In this document: piece after piece, positions 35,371-47,799 of the stretch
How the letters are laid out: each line of letters begins with the position of its first letter
Position numbering within the stretch: position 1 is the stretch's first letter
Assembly: GCF_011075055.1 (NCBI RefSeq)
Contig: NC_058153.1
Span: forward strand, 1,798,001-1,862,000
Source: Mangifera indica
Taxonomy: Eukaryota; Streptophyta; Magnoliopsida; Sapindales; Anacardiaceae
DNA: 64,000 bases
Direction: 5' to 3'
Position numbers and translations under genes: made by a program
Notes under the pieces: generated by a model
What the model saw: the letters and a program-made list of their open reading frames with translations, nothing else
Databases searched by the model: none
Told to the model about the DNA's origin: nothing

Positions 35371-37460
35371 AGGTACTTGATGATGGGTATGTTCTCTTTC
35401 ACAGATGATTAAGGTTTCATTTGTCAAACGTAGACTATGAATTCAACATGATTCATCAGTGTTAATTTCCCCCATTTTGATACTTAAGTTTTCAGACAGA
35501 TATGTATTATTGAAGCTGTGGAATGAGTAGACCCAGAAATCAAGTATAGTACTAAATTTTTTTCTTCTCATGAAAAGAAGTTTATTACTGAGTTAGAACT
35601 TTACCTGCAGGAGGTTGTGATTAGATGGATCTTTATTTTGGCCAACTGTTTTGTTATGTATATCAATTACACGTATCTTTATGTGGGTTAATTGGTTTTT
35701 ATTTATTGCTTTACAATAAGTGTGCTCTGGAGTTGCAGAATGCATCAATTTGCGTTGTCTTGTATATGCGATTCTATTAAGTTGAGCATTGGGATAGTAG
35801 AATTGCAGTTTTTTGTGATATGGGTTTATAGTAATTATATGTAGGAATGCAGTGCTAGTGATTATCTGATGGTTGTCTTTTCACTTCTGTTTGGTAAACT
35901 TCATGGAGCTTAGATTTGGAAACAAGTCACTGCTCACAGGAGGTTTTGGATTGTCCCTTAAAGTCTCACATTCCAAATATTTCAGTTATTATCTTCTTTT
36001 GGTTCTTTTACTGTCAACTTATTGTAACATTGTTCAAGCATTATGTAAAATGTAAATTACCATTTTCATATCTTAGGATTTCAAGTGCAAGATATACTGG
36101 TTCTCACATCGGAATGTATGAGTTTATGATGTGAGGTTTTTATGGTTTTGAACTCTCTAATCTCAACAATTAACTTTTGAGTTATGATTCTTCTAGGTTT
36201 ATGCCATCGTCACTTCCAAATCTACTAGTGATTCCATGTTGAGGTATAAAAATGTCAAATTTGCGTCATATATTTAGCTAATCTTTTGGACTGTTATTGT
36301 GTTTCCATGGCATGCAGGGTTATGAAACAAAAATGTCAAATTTGCATTACATATTTAACTAATCTTTTAGACTGTTATTTGTCTCGAATTCAACCCCTTA
36401 ATAGAGTTGACATTAAACTTTGACACAACACCCAACATCAACAGTCAACCCTCATTCAATCCAACATGGATCTAAACAAAACATTTTTTTCAAACCGAAT
36501 CAACAAAATAATTCAATTTAAATCATAGTTCATGAAATCAAAATATTCCTGAAAGGTTCCCAAGTTATGTTCAGTCTCCAAAGTCAAGGTAATACAAACT
36601 CCGTTGAAAGTCTTCCAAGACCCAAAAAATAGTACCCAGGTATGATTTTGCAACGGATTTGATATTGGTTCATACATTATCGTTTGTTTCTGGGAAGTTT
36701 CATTCTCTTGAAAACTGCACAAATGAAGGTTATACTCTCATGAATATGCATCCTTCAATGAATGCCATTTCTACATACTCGATTTCATGAACTAAGGTTT
36801 AAACTTGTGGAGATTTTGTTTTGAAAATCAATGTGTATTGTTTAAGATTGCACAGCCCAAGCTGCAGCGGAGAAACAAATCAACTTTCAAAAGGATCCAA
36901 AAAGGCAGAGGGTAAACAATTTAGCTCCTTTAAATTTGAAGGAAACCATGCAAGAGAGGCTCCCTCCACTCGTGTAGGAGCCAATTTTAGGCACTATGCA
37001 AAAGGTTGCTTGTTTTAGATTAATAAACAAGCTCCCGTGTCTGACTGAGTGCCATTACTCGTTTGAGAGTTTTTATGGTAAAATTGGAAAATTATAACCA
37101 GGTAATTGTATCATGAAACAACGATGAGTTTCCTGGATCTTCCGCTGGTAAGTTTATATGGGCTCCAAGCGGCAGACGGGTAACCATGAGTAAAGTTCCT
37201 GCTGCTGACTCAGATGTGGAGCCACAATCAAATTATATATTTGTTAAAGTTGAATATGAATCTGGCAAACCAAGGCTTAGTAAACACAGACAAAAGACTA
37301 AAGAGACTTTCCCAGTTACCTGAACAAAAGATAAACCCTATTCTGCAGCTCCAGAATGCAGCTGTCGTATGAATAAAGCCGACCTATCGTTACACATGAT
37401 CGATGCCCAGAAATAAATGACACAAAAAGAAGACGAAGAAATCTGATTACCAAAGAGGAT
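35371..37460. other. 3' UTR and gene-free gap
   Basis: The left part is the 3' UTR of the DUF1764 gene. An 81-base imperfect tandem duplication lies at 36248-36380. Between about 36845 and 37320 two plus-strand stretches read without stops for 40-65 codons in two different frames and have a coding-like composition, but I recognise neither and they share no open frame. Confidence 0.45.
36248..36380 (+). repeat. Imperfect tandem duplication, period 81
   Basis: The block AAAAATGTCAAATTTGCGTC ... TTTTGGACTGTTATT at 36248 recurs at 36329 with a few substitutions. It is non-coding. Confidence 0.75.
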
Positions 37461-37586
37461 TTATAAGAAATATTCGTATTTACTCCGGACTCCATTTTGA
37501 ACAGAGTCAAACTGATGCACAAATTGCTTAAGAAGCCATTTGGCTGCCTGACCAACAAAGTGAGCTGGAGAAGAAGCAGGAGCCAT
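37461..37586 (-). CDS. Candidate 41-residue small protein
   Basis: An ATG at 37586 opens a 41-residue frame that ends at TAA 37461-37463. It begins MAPASSPAHFVGQAAKWLLK and continues with an amphipathic helix-like stretch. Composition and codon use look protein-coding, unlike nearby frames. A telo-box (TTAGGGTTT on the minus strand, 37679-37687) lies about 95 bases upstream, as it does near several real genes here, and a donor-like CAG|GTAACT lies downstream near 37320. I do not recognise the peptide. It could be a small gene, an upstream ORF, or a 5' exon of a larger transcript. It lies about 450 bases beyond the stop of the KH gene on the same strand, so it could also be part of that gene's 3' UTR. 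Confidence 0.4.
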   Translation of the reverse strand: MAPASSPAHFVGQAAKWLLKQFVHQFDSVQNGVRSKYEYFL

Positions 37587-37678
37587 TAAAAAGTACAGAG
37601 CAGGCAGGCAAAGGAGGTACAAAATGATTTTCAATAACACACTGCATCTGTTTCATGTAAATTTATAGTGCTTTCCAG

Positions 37679-37687
37679 AAACCCTAA
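37679..37687 (-). promoter_or_regulatory. Telo-box upstream of the small ORF
   Basis: TTAGGGTTT on the minus strand, 92-101 bases upstream of the 41-residue ORF start. It is the main independent hint that a separate transcript starts here. Confidence 0.4.
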
Positions 37688-38041
37688 CTCCCTGAGAAAA
37701 TGCAATTACTGAAATAGACGAAGATATCTACAGCCCTTTAGGGTCAATGAAGTAATTCAGTCATTTTTTTTCAAGTTCAGCAGTGGATCCACTAAAACCA
37801 ATGTTTTCAAAAGTGGATGACGAGATTCAAACAGTGAGTTGCCACATATTCAACAATATCAAGTCTTAAAGACTGGACATGGAACTCTAATTACCTACAA
37901 TATTCAACAATACCACTCATCGAGATTAAGTCTTATTGATCAGTATTTTAACTAGACCTAAACCACAAGAATACAATAGACCGTCATCAAACATACAAGC
38001 AACAAAAAAGTGTCAATTTAAGACCAAGTTGCCACATATGT

Positions 38042-41000
38042 CTAACTTTTGGGTGACTTGGATACTGCACTCTGTTGAACAGGCTGAGAAGCTGGTGCAG
38101 CATTGCCATCAGCAGAATATTGTGAGTACCCACCAGCATAAGAGTTGTAAGATGGTGGCCCCTGACCATAACCTGGTTGACTAACCAGTGGTGCACCATA
38201 GCCATACCCTTGCTGAGTAGCTCCACTATAACTGGATGGTGGGGCACGTTGAGAACCTGAATCTGGTTGAGAATAGCCAGATGATGGTGGCTGTGAATGG
38301 GCATATCCAGGCTGAACAGGTGCAGGCTGCCCATAGCCTCCTGCAGCACTAGGAGACTGTTGGGTCTGTCCATAAGCAGGGGGATTAGGTTTCTGTCCCT
38401 GGGGTGGCCCATAGCTGGGGTATCCAGACTGAGCTGGTGCTTGATTACCATAGCCACCCTGAGACGTAGGAGGCACTGCATAGCCTGGCTGAGCAGCTCC
38501 TTGAGGTGGATAACTGGCAGGGTTTGGACTACGTTGTTGACTGGTACCATAGCCCTGCATGGGTGGAGGTGCCTGAGTTGCATCACCTGTTCCATACGCG
38601 GGAGTATGCCCCTCTTGAGTTGGGTTGGTCATGTTACCATAGCCAGATCCAGAATTGTAACCTTGTTGCTGATCATATGATGCAGGCTGCCCATACCCTG
38701 ACTGAGGCACATGGTATCCACCATAGCCATCTTGAGAATAACCTTGTCCCTGTTGATTATAGCCAGATGCTGCTGGCTGATTGTAATTGTAACCGAAGTT
38801 ATCTGCTGGTGCTGCTGAACCACCTGCGGCTGGTGGTTGCTGAGAAGTCGGTTGTTGACTATAGTAATCATAACCACTTCCCTGGGTGGTTTGCTGGGAT
38901 GGCGGTACAGAGGACTGGTCCCAATTAGCAGAATATCCACCAGATGCTGACTGGGAAGGATACCCAGCATATGGAGGCTGAGACATGTTATACTGGGGTG
39001 ATGGACCAGGGTATGCTCCAGGCTGCATATAACCATACCCAGGTTGTTGCATTGGAGGAGCCCCAGGAGTACCCCAGTTTGTAGGTGGTCGTGCTTGATA
39101 ACCTTGCTGAGAATATCCACCAGCCATTGCTGGATTTCTAACCCGATTCTGCACAAAATTGTTTTTCAAGATAACCATATCGGACATTTCAACAATGCTA
39201 GAATAGATGGACAATGTAGTAGAGCATAAAATGTATGTGTTAACTAATATGAAGCATCTAAAAATAAGCACAAGGAAACACAGAAAAACATATACAATCA
39301 AATAGGGACTAACCGAGTTCAAAGTATACTGGGAATGGGTATAAATATAAATGCCTACATACCGTACTGGTTGATGGGATTATTGAGTTACTGCAGCGAA
39401 AGCACATCCTCTCTCTATTTGCAGTGAATGGGGGGAAAAAAAAAAGAACCACAAGTACTATGCAAGCTTTTACATAAAGGCAAACAGAGACATAAACCCA
39501 TAGCCATTGACAGGCAAAGAGCTTACAAGAAGTTTAAACCATATAATATCTAGACAAAATATTCCATTGATGCATTGTATTTAACAGAAGCATCAATCAT
39601 AAGCATAAAAGAATCCTAAAAGATCAATATGTATTAGACAAGAACACAGGAGTTAATAATGGCTCCAAAATCAATAGAAAAAGCCGAATAAGATACTAAA
39701 TTAATAGAAACACAAAATTCCAAACTTCAGAACAGAAGTAATACAGTAATAATTTAAATTTACACAATTCTAATTGCATCTAAAGAAGATACCATACAGG
39801 TAGTACTTTATAAGAGAAGTGGTTGCTTAGGGGCTGATATTAATATAAACTCAATCATCCACACAATCGATCTACTGGTACACGACTGTGAATGTTCTTT
39901 GACAAATTTGTAGAAGAAATATTATTAAAGTATGGACTAAGATTAGATTTTAAATACAACTAAACGAGGCTAATATTAATTAAGAGATGCTTAATAGACA
40001 AAGACATAACAAGTTGCAAACTTAACAAAAGATAAGAGTGATAATCATAATACGCATGATAGAGTGCAACAATCAAAAGACAATGATAATGGATGCAAAC
40101 TTTTCTCAGTATAAGTTAATTGTAAAAAGTTTAAAAAATCCTGAAAGCTTCTAGGTAATTTGGTGTTCAGGAACAAAGCAGTGTATGGCACATAATCTTC
40201 AATTAACAAATTCAAAACCCCCTCCACAATGACAAAGCAGATAAAGAACAATCATAAGGAGGAAAATAAAAAAAGATAAAGAAAATTAGATTAACCACCA
40301 AAAAGATAACTTCATTTGGATAAAGACTTGAACATTAGCTAGTTAATTCACATAATTTCTAAACCTTGCGACCGTTAAAACAGGAAACCAAGGGAAAATA
40401 TAGAAAGAAAAATTCTTGCATAAACTGACACCACAGAAGATATGATCCTAAAGATCTTATTCCAATATCAAAATCCATTCCAATAACCTTGTACCTATAT
40501 CAATAGTAAACTTGCAACCTCCCTCAAAACACATATCAGGAAATGGGATTTAGAGCCATACCAGAGCAACGCTGAGGGAACACCAACACAAAGAGATCCA
40601 TGTTGGTGTGACCAAAAGTCCACTATACACTAACCCTACGATAGTTCTCAATAACAATATCAGTCATAGCATACATGATTAATAAGTATATTTGGAGGCA
40701 AAATAAGTTATAATCCCATAATTCCATTTACTCAGGTGTACAACTATAGTAATATCCGACTAAAAAAGGACACTAGTACACAAGGATCTAAACAGAACTA
40801 ATAGTTAAGTGTAGTCAACGACTGAGACAAAATAATCTACTTCTTCATCGCATTAAGGAATTAGAGAACCGGTACAGTGGCTGAGAGAATTAGCTGCTGA
40901 TAATATAACAAGAATTACTATAGAAAATATAATGCTAACATTGATAGAAGTAACCAATGGACAACAAAGAAACAATTAACACAATAAAAAAATTATTTTT

Positions 41001-43218
41001 AGGAGAAAGAGAGACAATTTTTTTAAACTAAGACAGAAATCCAGAAACAGTTCCAACCCATACTCTAAAACGGACAGTTAGAACCCGTATACCCTGCACT
41101 GACAAAAAAATTGTGATACAAGCAAAATATTGGCACATGAATTCCTCTCAAATAACTATGAAATAAAGAGCACCCCAAAGCAATAATTTGAATTCATAAG
41201 AAACACCTTTGGTAGAACTTGTAATACTAGTTGAATCAAATAAATAGCCAATAGAACTACAAGATTCAAAAATAACATGTAGGAGAGAACAACAAAACAT
41301 AAGAATCACAAGTAAAAATATCAATCTTCCCAACAAAGAACACGTAGATCCACACAAACCAAACTAAATTGACATATTCAATTAATAATGCATGTCTCAC
41401 TTTTTCGTTGCCAGTAACTAAGCAGATGCAGAAACCATGCATGCAAGAGAGTAAAAGAGCCTTAATCTGCAAATTAACACATTCACAGTGCATACCTCAC
41501 TGATGACTTCATTAACCAATTGTTTTGCACTTTCAATCTGTTCACTAGACCCATCTATCTGTACCGTCCTTTCTGCTGATGTATCACCAGGGGGCAGATG
41601 CAGAGGTATTACCTGCAAAAAAATAAAAAGTACCAAAAAAATTATAAAATCTTGTTAGCAATTGTTTCACCTAAGCACAAGATAAGCAGGATAGTAAAAC
41701 AACAATTATAATTTGATAACAGACCTGAATACGAGCCCCAGTCCTTGCTTGCATATTTTTTATTGTTTCACCTCCTTTACCGATTACTAGACCAACCTGC
41801 AGTCCAGTACATCATTAAAGACAATCCCAAATCGGTAAAACAATCTAACAGACAAAAACTTTTTACCACCTTGTTGTTTGGAATTTTCATCACAAAACTG
41901 TCTGATCCAGCCTGTCCAGTCAGCCTCCGAGAAATTATACCAGATCCCCCTGTTTCAGCCTGTTCCAAACTTGGCATTAGAATGGGGTAATCAAAAGATG
42001 AATGACATTACATAGCAGTCACTAAGGGATAATAAATACAAAAGCTATAAGAAAAACAGACTACATTCTCTCTCATGCCATTCACAGACCAATCTAAAAT
42101 ATGCAACTGTAAAGACAAACATGATCTACAAATAAACTGTAAAGATGAAATTGAAAAAGGTTTTAAGGTAGAAGCACCAAGAACAAAAGGGAGAGAGTGA
42201 TGATTGAAGCAAGAATATTGAGGCCACCTCAGCAAGAACATCATTAATAAGCTGTTCTGCCTTAGCAATTTGTTCTGGAGTACCCATAAGTTCCACCATT
42301 CTAGTTGGAGAATTGAGATCCGCCTCTGTGTCTCGAGTTACTTGAATCTTTGCTCCAGACTGAAGTTGAAGGTATTTGATAGTCTCTCCACTTTTGCCAA
42401 TTATAACACCAACCCGGATATTTGGTATCTCGATCTTTTTACTTGTTCCAATACCACCCTGGAAGCCACCATATGAAACCGGTATAGCTGAAGGCACTGG
42501 GCTTGGCTTCACATCTGTATATAATGAGATCGGTCACAGGTTTTACATCTAGTTTTGGATATTTCCAAATAATGATCCACAAACAAAGTCTTCATATGTT
42601 ACCAAGAAAAAGTGGGCATAACATTTATAAGGTGCACTACCCAATTAAAAATTAAAGCACTTAAATCATATACGTTTTGAAAAAGGCATAACAGAATCCC
42701 TTAAACCCAACATGAAAGGCCGCCTTTCATCACAACGACAAGAGTAACAAAAACCAAAAGCAAACCCAAACACAAACCGATAAGTAGCAACACGCAAAAA
42801 AATAAAAATAAAAATAACCAACAAAAATATCATATAATATAAAACAAAGTAAAAACATTTAAAGAAGAGAGTAAAAGAATGTATGCATACCGCTGGGAGG
42901 GGAGCTGAACCCCTTATCGGCGGAATCGAAGGCGCCAGAGCCGTTTTCCACGCGAGGGCGCTTGGCATCGGCTGGAGCAGAGTTGAGAAGTCGAGCAGCG
43001 ATCTGCTCAGCGCGCCGCTTGGCCGCCTGGAAGTCATCTACAGGTGGCGGCACGTTGTTGTAGGATGGAGGGGCGGAGGAATCCGGAGCAGGCATCGGAG
43101 GTCCAGAGGAAAAGCCCGTGGGCCTACGGGGAGCGGATGGAAGCGTCGTCGTTTGGTCGTCGTATTTTCGTTTATTGGGCGCGGTGGTGTCTGATGAGTA
43201 TTGAGGTTCGTCTGCCAT
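38042..43218 (-). CDS. Two-KH-domain FUBP-like RNA-binding protein
   Basis: Six exons, 43218-42891, 42514-42228, 41959-41870, 41796-41725, 41612-41496 and 39148-38042, give 666 residues with all junctions in frame. The N-terminus has a basic KRKYDDQ and a Pro-rich stretch. KH1 (about 134-205) has the GxxG loop GKSG in RVGVIIGKSGETIKYLQ. KH2 (about 226-298) has GKGG in KVGLVIGKGGETIKNMQ. Residues 299-666 are a low-complexity tail of Q, Y, G, P and S with GYGQ/GYSQ-like words. The layout resembles plant far-upstream-element-binding-protein-like KH proteins, which bind single-stranded RNA or DNA through KH domains and act in RNA processing. Targets are unknown. Intron 5 is long (2.3 kb). A telo-box lies 23 bases upstream of the ATG. 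Confidence 0.93.
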
Positions 43219-43240
43219 CTCGAGTGAGCGAAGAGAATAG

Positions 43241-43249
43241 AAACCCTAA
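43241..43249 (-). promoter_or_regulatory. Telo-box of the KH gene
   Basis: TTAGGGTTT on the minus strand, 23 bases upstream of the start codon. Confidence 0.55.
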
Positions 43250-44442
43250 AGATTGAGAGTTTAGATGAGTGAGATAATAATACCCCTCGCTTTTATATTG
43301 GGTGGCAGACAGACAGACAGACAGTGGCTTCCTGATAATTTTAATTCGACTCAGTTATATCTTACAAGAGAGTTTTCCTGTTTCTGAATATGGATTGCGA
43401 AGTGCGGCCTATAGTTTTGGACCTTTGGTGGACAGCTGAGCAAAATTCTAACTTGGAAAGGATATTTTCGATAGGCTGAATTTGAGCCAAAGCCAATCGA
43501 AGACCATGTTAAGCTAAGTTTAAACCGATTTGAATGATAAAAAGTGACATTGGAAAAAATATTAGTCATAAAAGGAAAAGGAGGGAAAAACACCGAAAAA
43601 TAAAAAGCTTCAACGAAAAATGGTCTATGAAATCAAATATAGCCTCCGATTCGGAGTCTACCAAAGAGCACTAAATAGAGTTATATTCAAACTAAATTTG
43701 TTAGAATTCGAAAATAAGTTCGGCTCAAACAAAGTTGAAATAAACTCTACTTAAATGAATCCAAAGTCAAGCTCAAGTCTAAGAATTACATATTTTCGAA
43801 TTTGAACTTAAACCTTAAGGATGTTTGATTTGAAAAAATTCAATAAAAATCAACTAAAATAACATCATTTCGACTAGTATATATTAAAATAACATCGTTT
43901 TATATATTTTTTGCTCGACAACAATAGTGAACTGAGTTTTTAATTTAACTCGAGCTCAATTTCATTAAATTGAACTATGCTTAAACTTGAGTAGACTTAG
44001 TTCAAATCTAATCTCAACATAAAAGTCTACAAGCTACCAGCCAGTTAAATTGTTGTCCTATGACTAAAAAATAATACCAATGAATACCAAATAATATTTG
44101 CATTCAAATATAAGTACAGTTACAGCCATAAATCACTTTTATTGCATCAAAGTTAAGCTAAAAAGCATAAGCATATTCTTAAAATTACATAAATAAATAA
44201 CAAACAAAGGAAAGATAAGGCCTGTCAAATATTTTTTACAGGGACAGAAGCCACTGCATAGAACAAATGGTCCAATTCATGAATTATTCGTGTAATACCA
44301 CAAAAGGTCTTCCTAGGATGATTGATGTAATTTCAATAATAGATTAACATATAGAGCCCTCTACACGACATTGCACCAGTGAACAGATAAAATAGGTGGA
44401 TTTTATTAGTCCATATGAGTGTAAAAACAACTTGAGATATTC
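43250..44442. other. Intergenic gap, KH gene promoter and NDUFS7 3' UTR
   Basis: Right of the KH gene is its promoter, including a short GACA repeat near 43308-43323. The middle (about 43640-44030) is a diverged dispersed repeat rich in GAGCTC/AACTTGAGT words, related to 13680-14130. The right end is the probable 3' UTR of NDUFS7. No gene was seen. Confidence 0.5.
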
Positions 44443-46365
44443 TCATTTGGTCCACCAATGGTAAAAATCCTTGCGTCGGTTGATCTTCTTCTGCAGCTGG
44501 AGAATGCCATAGAGTAGTGCCTCAGCAGTGGGAGGGCAACCTGGAACATAGATGTCCACAGGGACAATCCTATCACAACCCCTAACAACAGAGTAAGAGT
44601 AATGGTAGTATCCACCACCATTTGCACAGCTTCCCATGGAAATGACCCACCTGGGTTCCGGCATTTGGTCATAAACCCTGCAAGCAATCCAACATGAAAT
44701 TCCAATGAATTTAACCATCTTTAACTACATATATTCACAAGATTGAGAAAATTAATATAGAAATAGCTTGGATCTTTACATGCACTTTGGAGAAGTTTCC
44801 TAAGTCGATGGCCCAAAAAAAAAAAATCAACACAAATAAATATTAAGAATCTAAGCCATTATCCTAAAGTAGCAGACTCCAATCTAAAAATATGTTGCCA
44901 AGAAGACTGTCATCGCCAGAAAGACAATAGATGAAAAGGCATTAAAGAAAAGTCAGCGCAGGCTACAGACAATTATATAATCAATAAGAAATGTGGATAA
45001 CACAACAAATGAGTAAATGTACTTGTTTGCACTACTGAAAAAAAAAAAAAAAACTGATACTATATTAAAGATTGATGGAATGCCCAAATAGCAAGCCAGT
45101 TTGCACATGGTTTCTCCACAGCCCTCTTTCGAATACCATTTCTCCCCTCTTTCATCATTTTTATAAACAGTTTTTTCCAGAGATCAACATCTGAGCTCTT
45201 TCACCAAATCCCAGTTTAGAGTATCAACACCCAAGCAAATCAAATATACCCCAATTTGAACCCTACATGAGCTTGTGCAAACCCAACTTGATTTCTCAAA
45301 AATGAAAATGTATCTGCGAGCAGCTTTAGTTTCAAGCATAACTAACTAATATACTCAAAATGATACACCAGCCAACAAAGTTATCTTCAGGGCTGCATAA
45401 GGACCAGTTGATCCCATGCATTCTTCCAGTAATTCTGAAACATCTGATCCTCTGACCTTGACAGTACTCAGTTGCTTGCTTATAATAAGTACTACTGCAC
45501 TAGAGTCATGTTTGTCTACAACTCCACCATAAAAATTAAGCACACAAGGGCCTCACATACAAAATCAAAACAGGTCCAATGAATTAAAACTTATAACCAT
45601 TACACATAAAAGATATAACGCCTTTTGCAACAAGAACCCAGAATTCATTTTAGAGCTGAAACCCAACTTCCTTTCCTCAATTCAGTAAAAACAAGTTTTA
45701 ACAGCCACTACACCGCACAATACCACACTACAAATTTCTACTATTATCAATCAGCGTCGGTCCAAACGCAAAAGATATGAGACAACAGAAAGCCTGAGAT
45801 TTAAAACTCAATTCCTTGATTTTATAGCGACAATATGAATAAATTAAAGCATTTTGTTAGTTAATTTTCAACTGTTCTATAAACCCAAAAAAACGAAATC
45901 AGAAAGTTTGACCAAATATTAACAAAAAATCCTAAGAAGATAACGAAAGATTAAACACCTGCGAAGCGCAGGGGCCATCTTGTTGGTGAGAGTGCCAGCG
46001 ACGATCATACAATCGGACTGGCGAGGGCTGGGCCTGAAAATGACACCGAAACGGTCGAGATCATAACGAGCGGCTCCTGTGTGCATCATCTCGACGGCGC
46101 AGCAGGCGAGGCCGAAGGTCATAGGCCAGATAGAACCACGGCGGACATAGTTGATGACATCATCCACTTTAGAGATGACGTATTCTGCAGTCTTGGATAG
46201 GGCAGGGGGCGGGGCCGAGGGCGAGTGCAAGGGAGGTGAAGGACGAGAGTATGAAGCGGGTGAAGAGGAAGATGAAAGACAGGGGAGAGTGGTGTGGAGA
46301 GAGGCGGCGCGTTGAGAGAGGAGATAAGGGAGGCGCGTGGCGGTGTTTCTGGAGATCATAGCCAT
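44443..46365 (-). CDS. NDUFS7: NADH dehydrogenase iron-sulfur protein 7 (PSST/20 kDa), mitochondrial
   Basis: Two exons, 46365-45959 and 44677-44443, join as AG|G (Arg) to give 213 residues, the normal length. Residues 1 to about 55 form a Ser/Pro/Arg-rich mitochondrial targeting sequence. The core holds the ligands of the [4Fe-4S] cluster N2: the tandem Cys pair 88-89 ([11 protein letters not shown]), Cys153 (GSCANGGG) and Cys183 ([11 protein letters not shown]). The subunit passes electrons to ubiquinone at the end of the complex I iron-sulfur chain in the inner mitochondrial membrane. All cluster cysteines are present, so the gene looks functional. The 1.28-kb intron holds no other gene. 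The first ATG is used. A second Met follows two codons later. Confidence 0.96.
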
Positions 46366-47799
46366 GGCGATTCTCTAGAGAAAGGAGAGGAAGGCACTAG
46401 CTCTACGTGAATAAGGAGACTGTTGCGAGCAATTTAATGGGAAGTAAGGCGTCATACAAATAATGTTATTGACCAATAAATATGTCCAAACCAAACAAGT
46501 TTTAAAAATTTTAAAAAAAAAATTGCATTTAAAAGATGATAATTTATTTTAAAATGCACTATTTTAATTAAGGGAATGGAACATAAAAACTTTTTGAAAA
46601 ATAGAATATTTAAAAAAATAACCTATAGAGTTTCAATAAAATTATATACACTCAATTTTAAATATTTAAATAAGTATTAAAATATCATAGAGTATTAGTG
46701 TGAATAATTCAAGTTTAATTTGAATAAAAAATATCCTAACTTAAGTTCAGTATAAGTTTATTAAATAAAAATTAAAAATAACGCAAGTTTGACTCAAATG
46801 AAAAAAAATTCAATACAATTTAACTTAAATTTATAGCTCGAATATGTTATTCAAATTTGTGATTCGAGTTCATAATTTATTAATAAAATAATATCAATTT
46901 ACCTAATAATGAACAAAACGTCGTTTTGTAAATAAATCTCAAATTCAAACCATAAATCTGAATTATAAATTCGAAATTCAAGCCAAACATGATCCATAAA
47001 TTCAAATTATAAATTCAAGATAAACCAAATCGAACACCCTCCAACTTGATTCAACTCAGTTTAGAAAACAAACCAATTTTCATATCTGAATTTAATTCAA
47101 ATTTAAACTAAACAAATTCAAGACGAGTTAAACCAAACCAAACCAACCTCCAAGACCAAAGCCTGTTCAATTCAAATCCAGCCCTTTTATCCACTCCTAA
47201 TTATCAACCAAGCTGAAGATTCTCAAATACGTGGAGAAAAACATTCAGAATGATTTTCATGATGTGGGATTGCTTGCAAATATCTTTGGAGTTTTACATG
47301 GTTGATACAATGTGTGCTTTATTTTAATGCCTTGTTCAAAAGCTAAGCTCCCCATAATCCGTCTAATAATTGGGTCGATGAGAACCCGGCTCGAAGTCAA
47401 AAAAGTCAACCAACAAAATGTGTAAGAGGAAAAAAAATGGTTAGAATTTAAATAACAATAATGGCTATAAAATAGAAATGATACAAGATTGACGCCCATG
47501 ATACCAATGAGAATTGATGCACAATAACAACTCCTTCCCCAAGGACAATTCTTCTATTTTTCCTTACAAAAAGAATATAAATCAGTGGGTATAGCCTTCC
47601 TGCAAGTAGAAGTTTTAAACTTTTCTCTCTAATTCATCTCTGGTGTTGAATGATATGATTTAAATTATAATATATTGCCAGAAACCAGAAGTTTGATGTT
47701 GTGGGCAACTTACACCACCAGTCCAGGAAGAAAATCAAACAGTTTCACCGAAAGCAACCGCAAAAGTCTTTGCCATCATCATCTCCTCCCGGACCAACC
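46366..47799. other. Intergenic gap with dispersed repeat
   Basis: The left end contains the NDUFS7 promoter and the right end the 3' UTR of the PP2A subunit gene. The middle is mostly a diverged, inverted GAATCGAA-type repeat. No gene was seen. Confidence 0.5.
46690..47175 (-). repeat. Dispersed GAATCGAA-type repeat, copy 2 (diverged)
   Basis: Read on the minus strand, it shows the same order of parts as 33185-33605: a TTTGTTTAGTTTAAATTTGA start, a central AACGACGTTTTGTT and a run of AATTTGAAT-like words. Confidence 0.5.

Noticed and set aside
38629..39156. 175- and 202-residue alternative frames over the KH protein tail
   Set aside because: Shadows of the low-complexity Q/Y/G exon; the main frame continues the KH domains through a valid splice.
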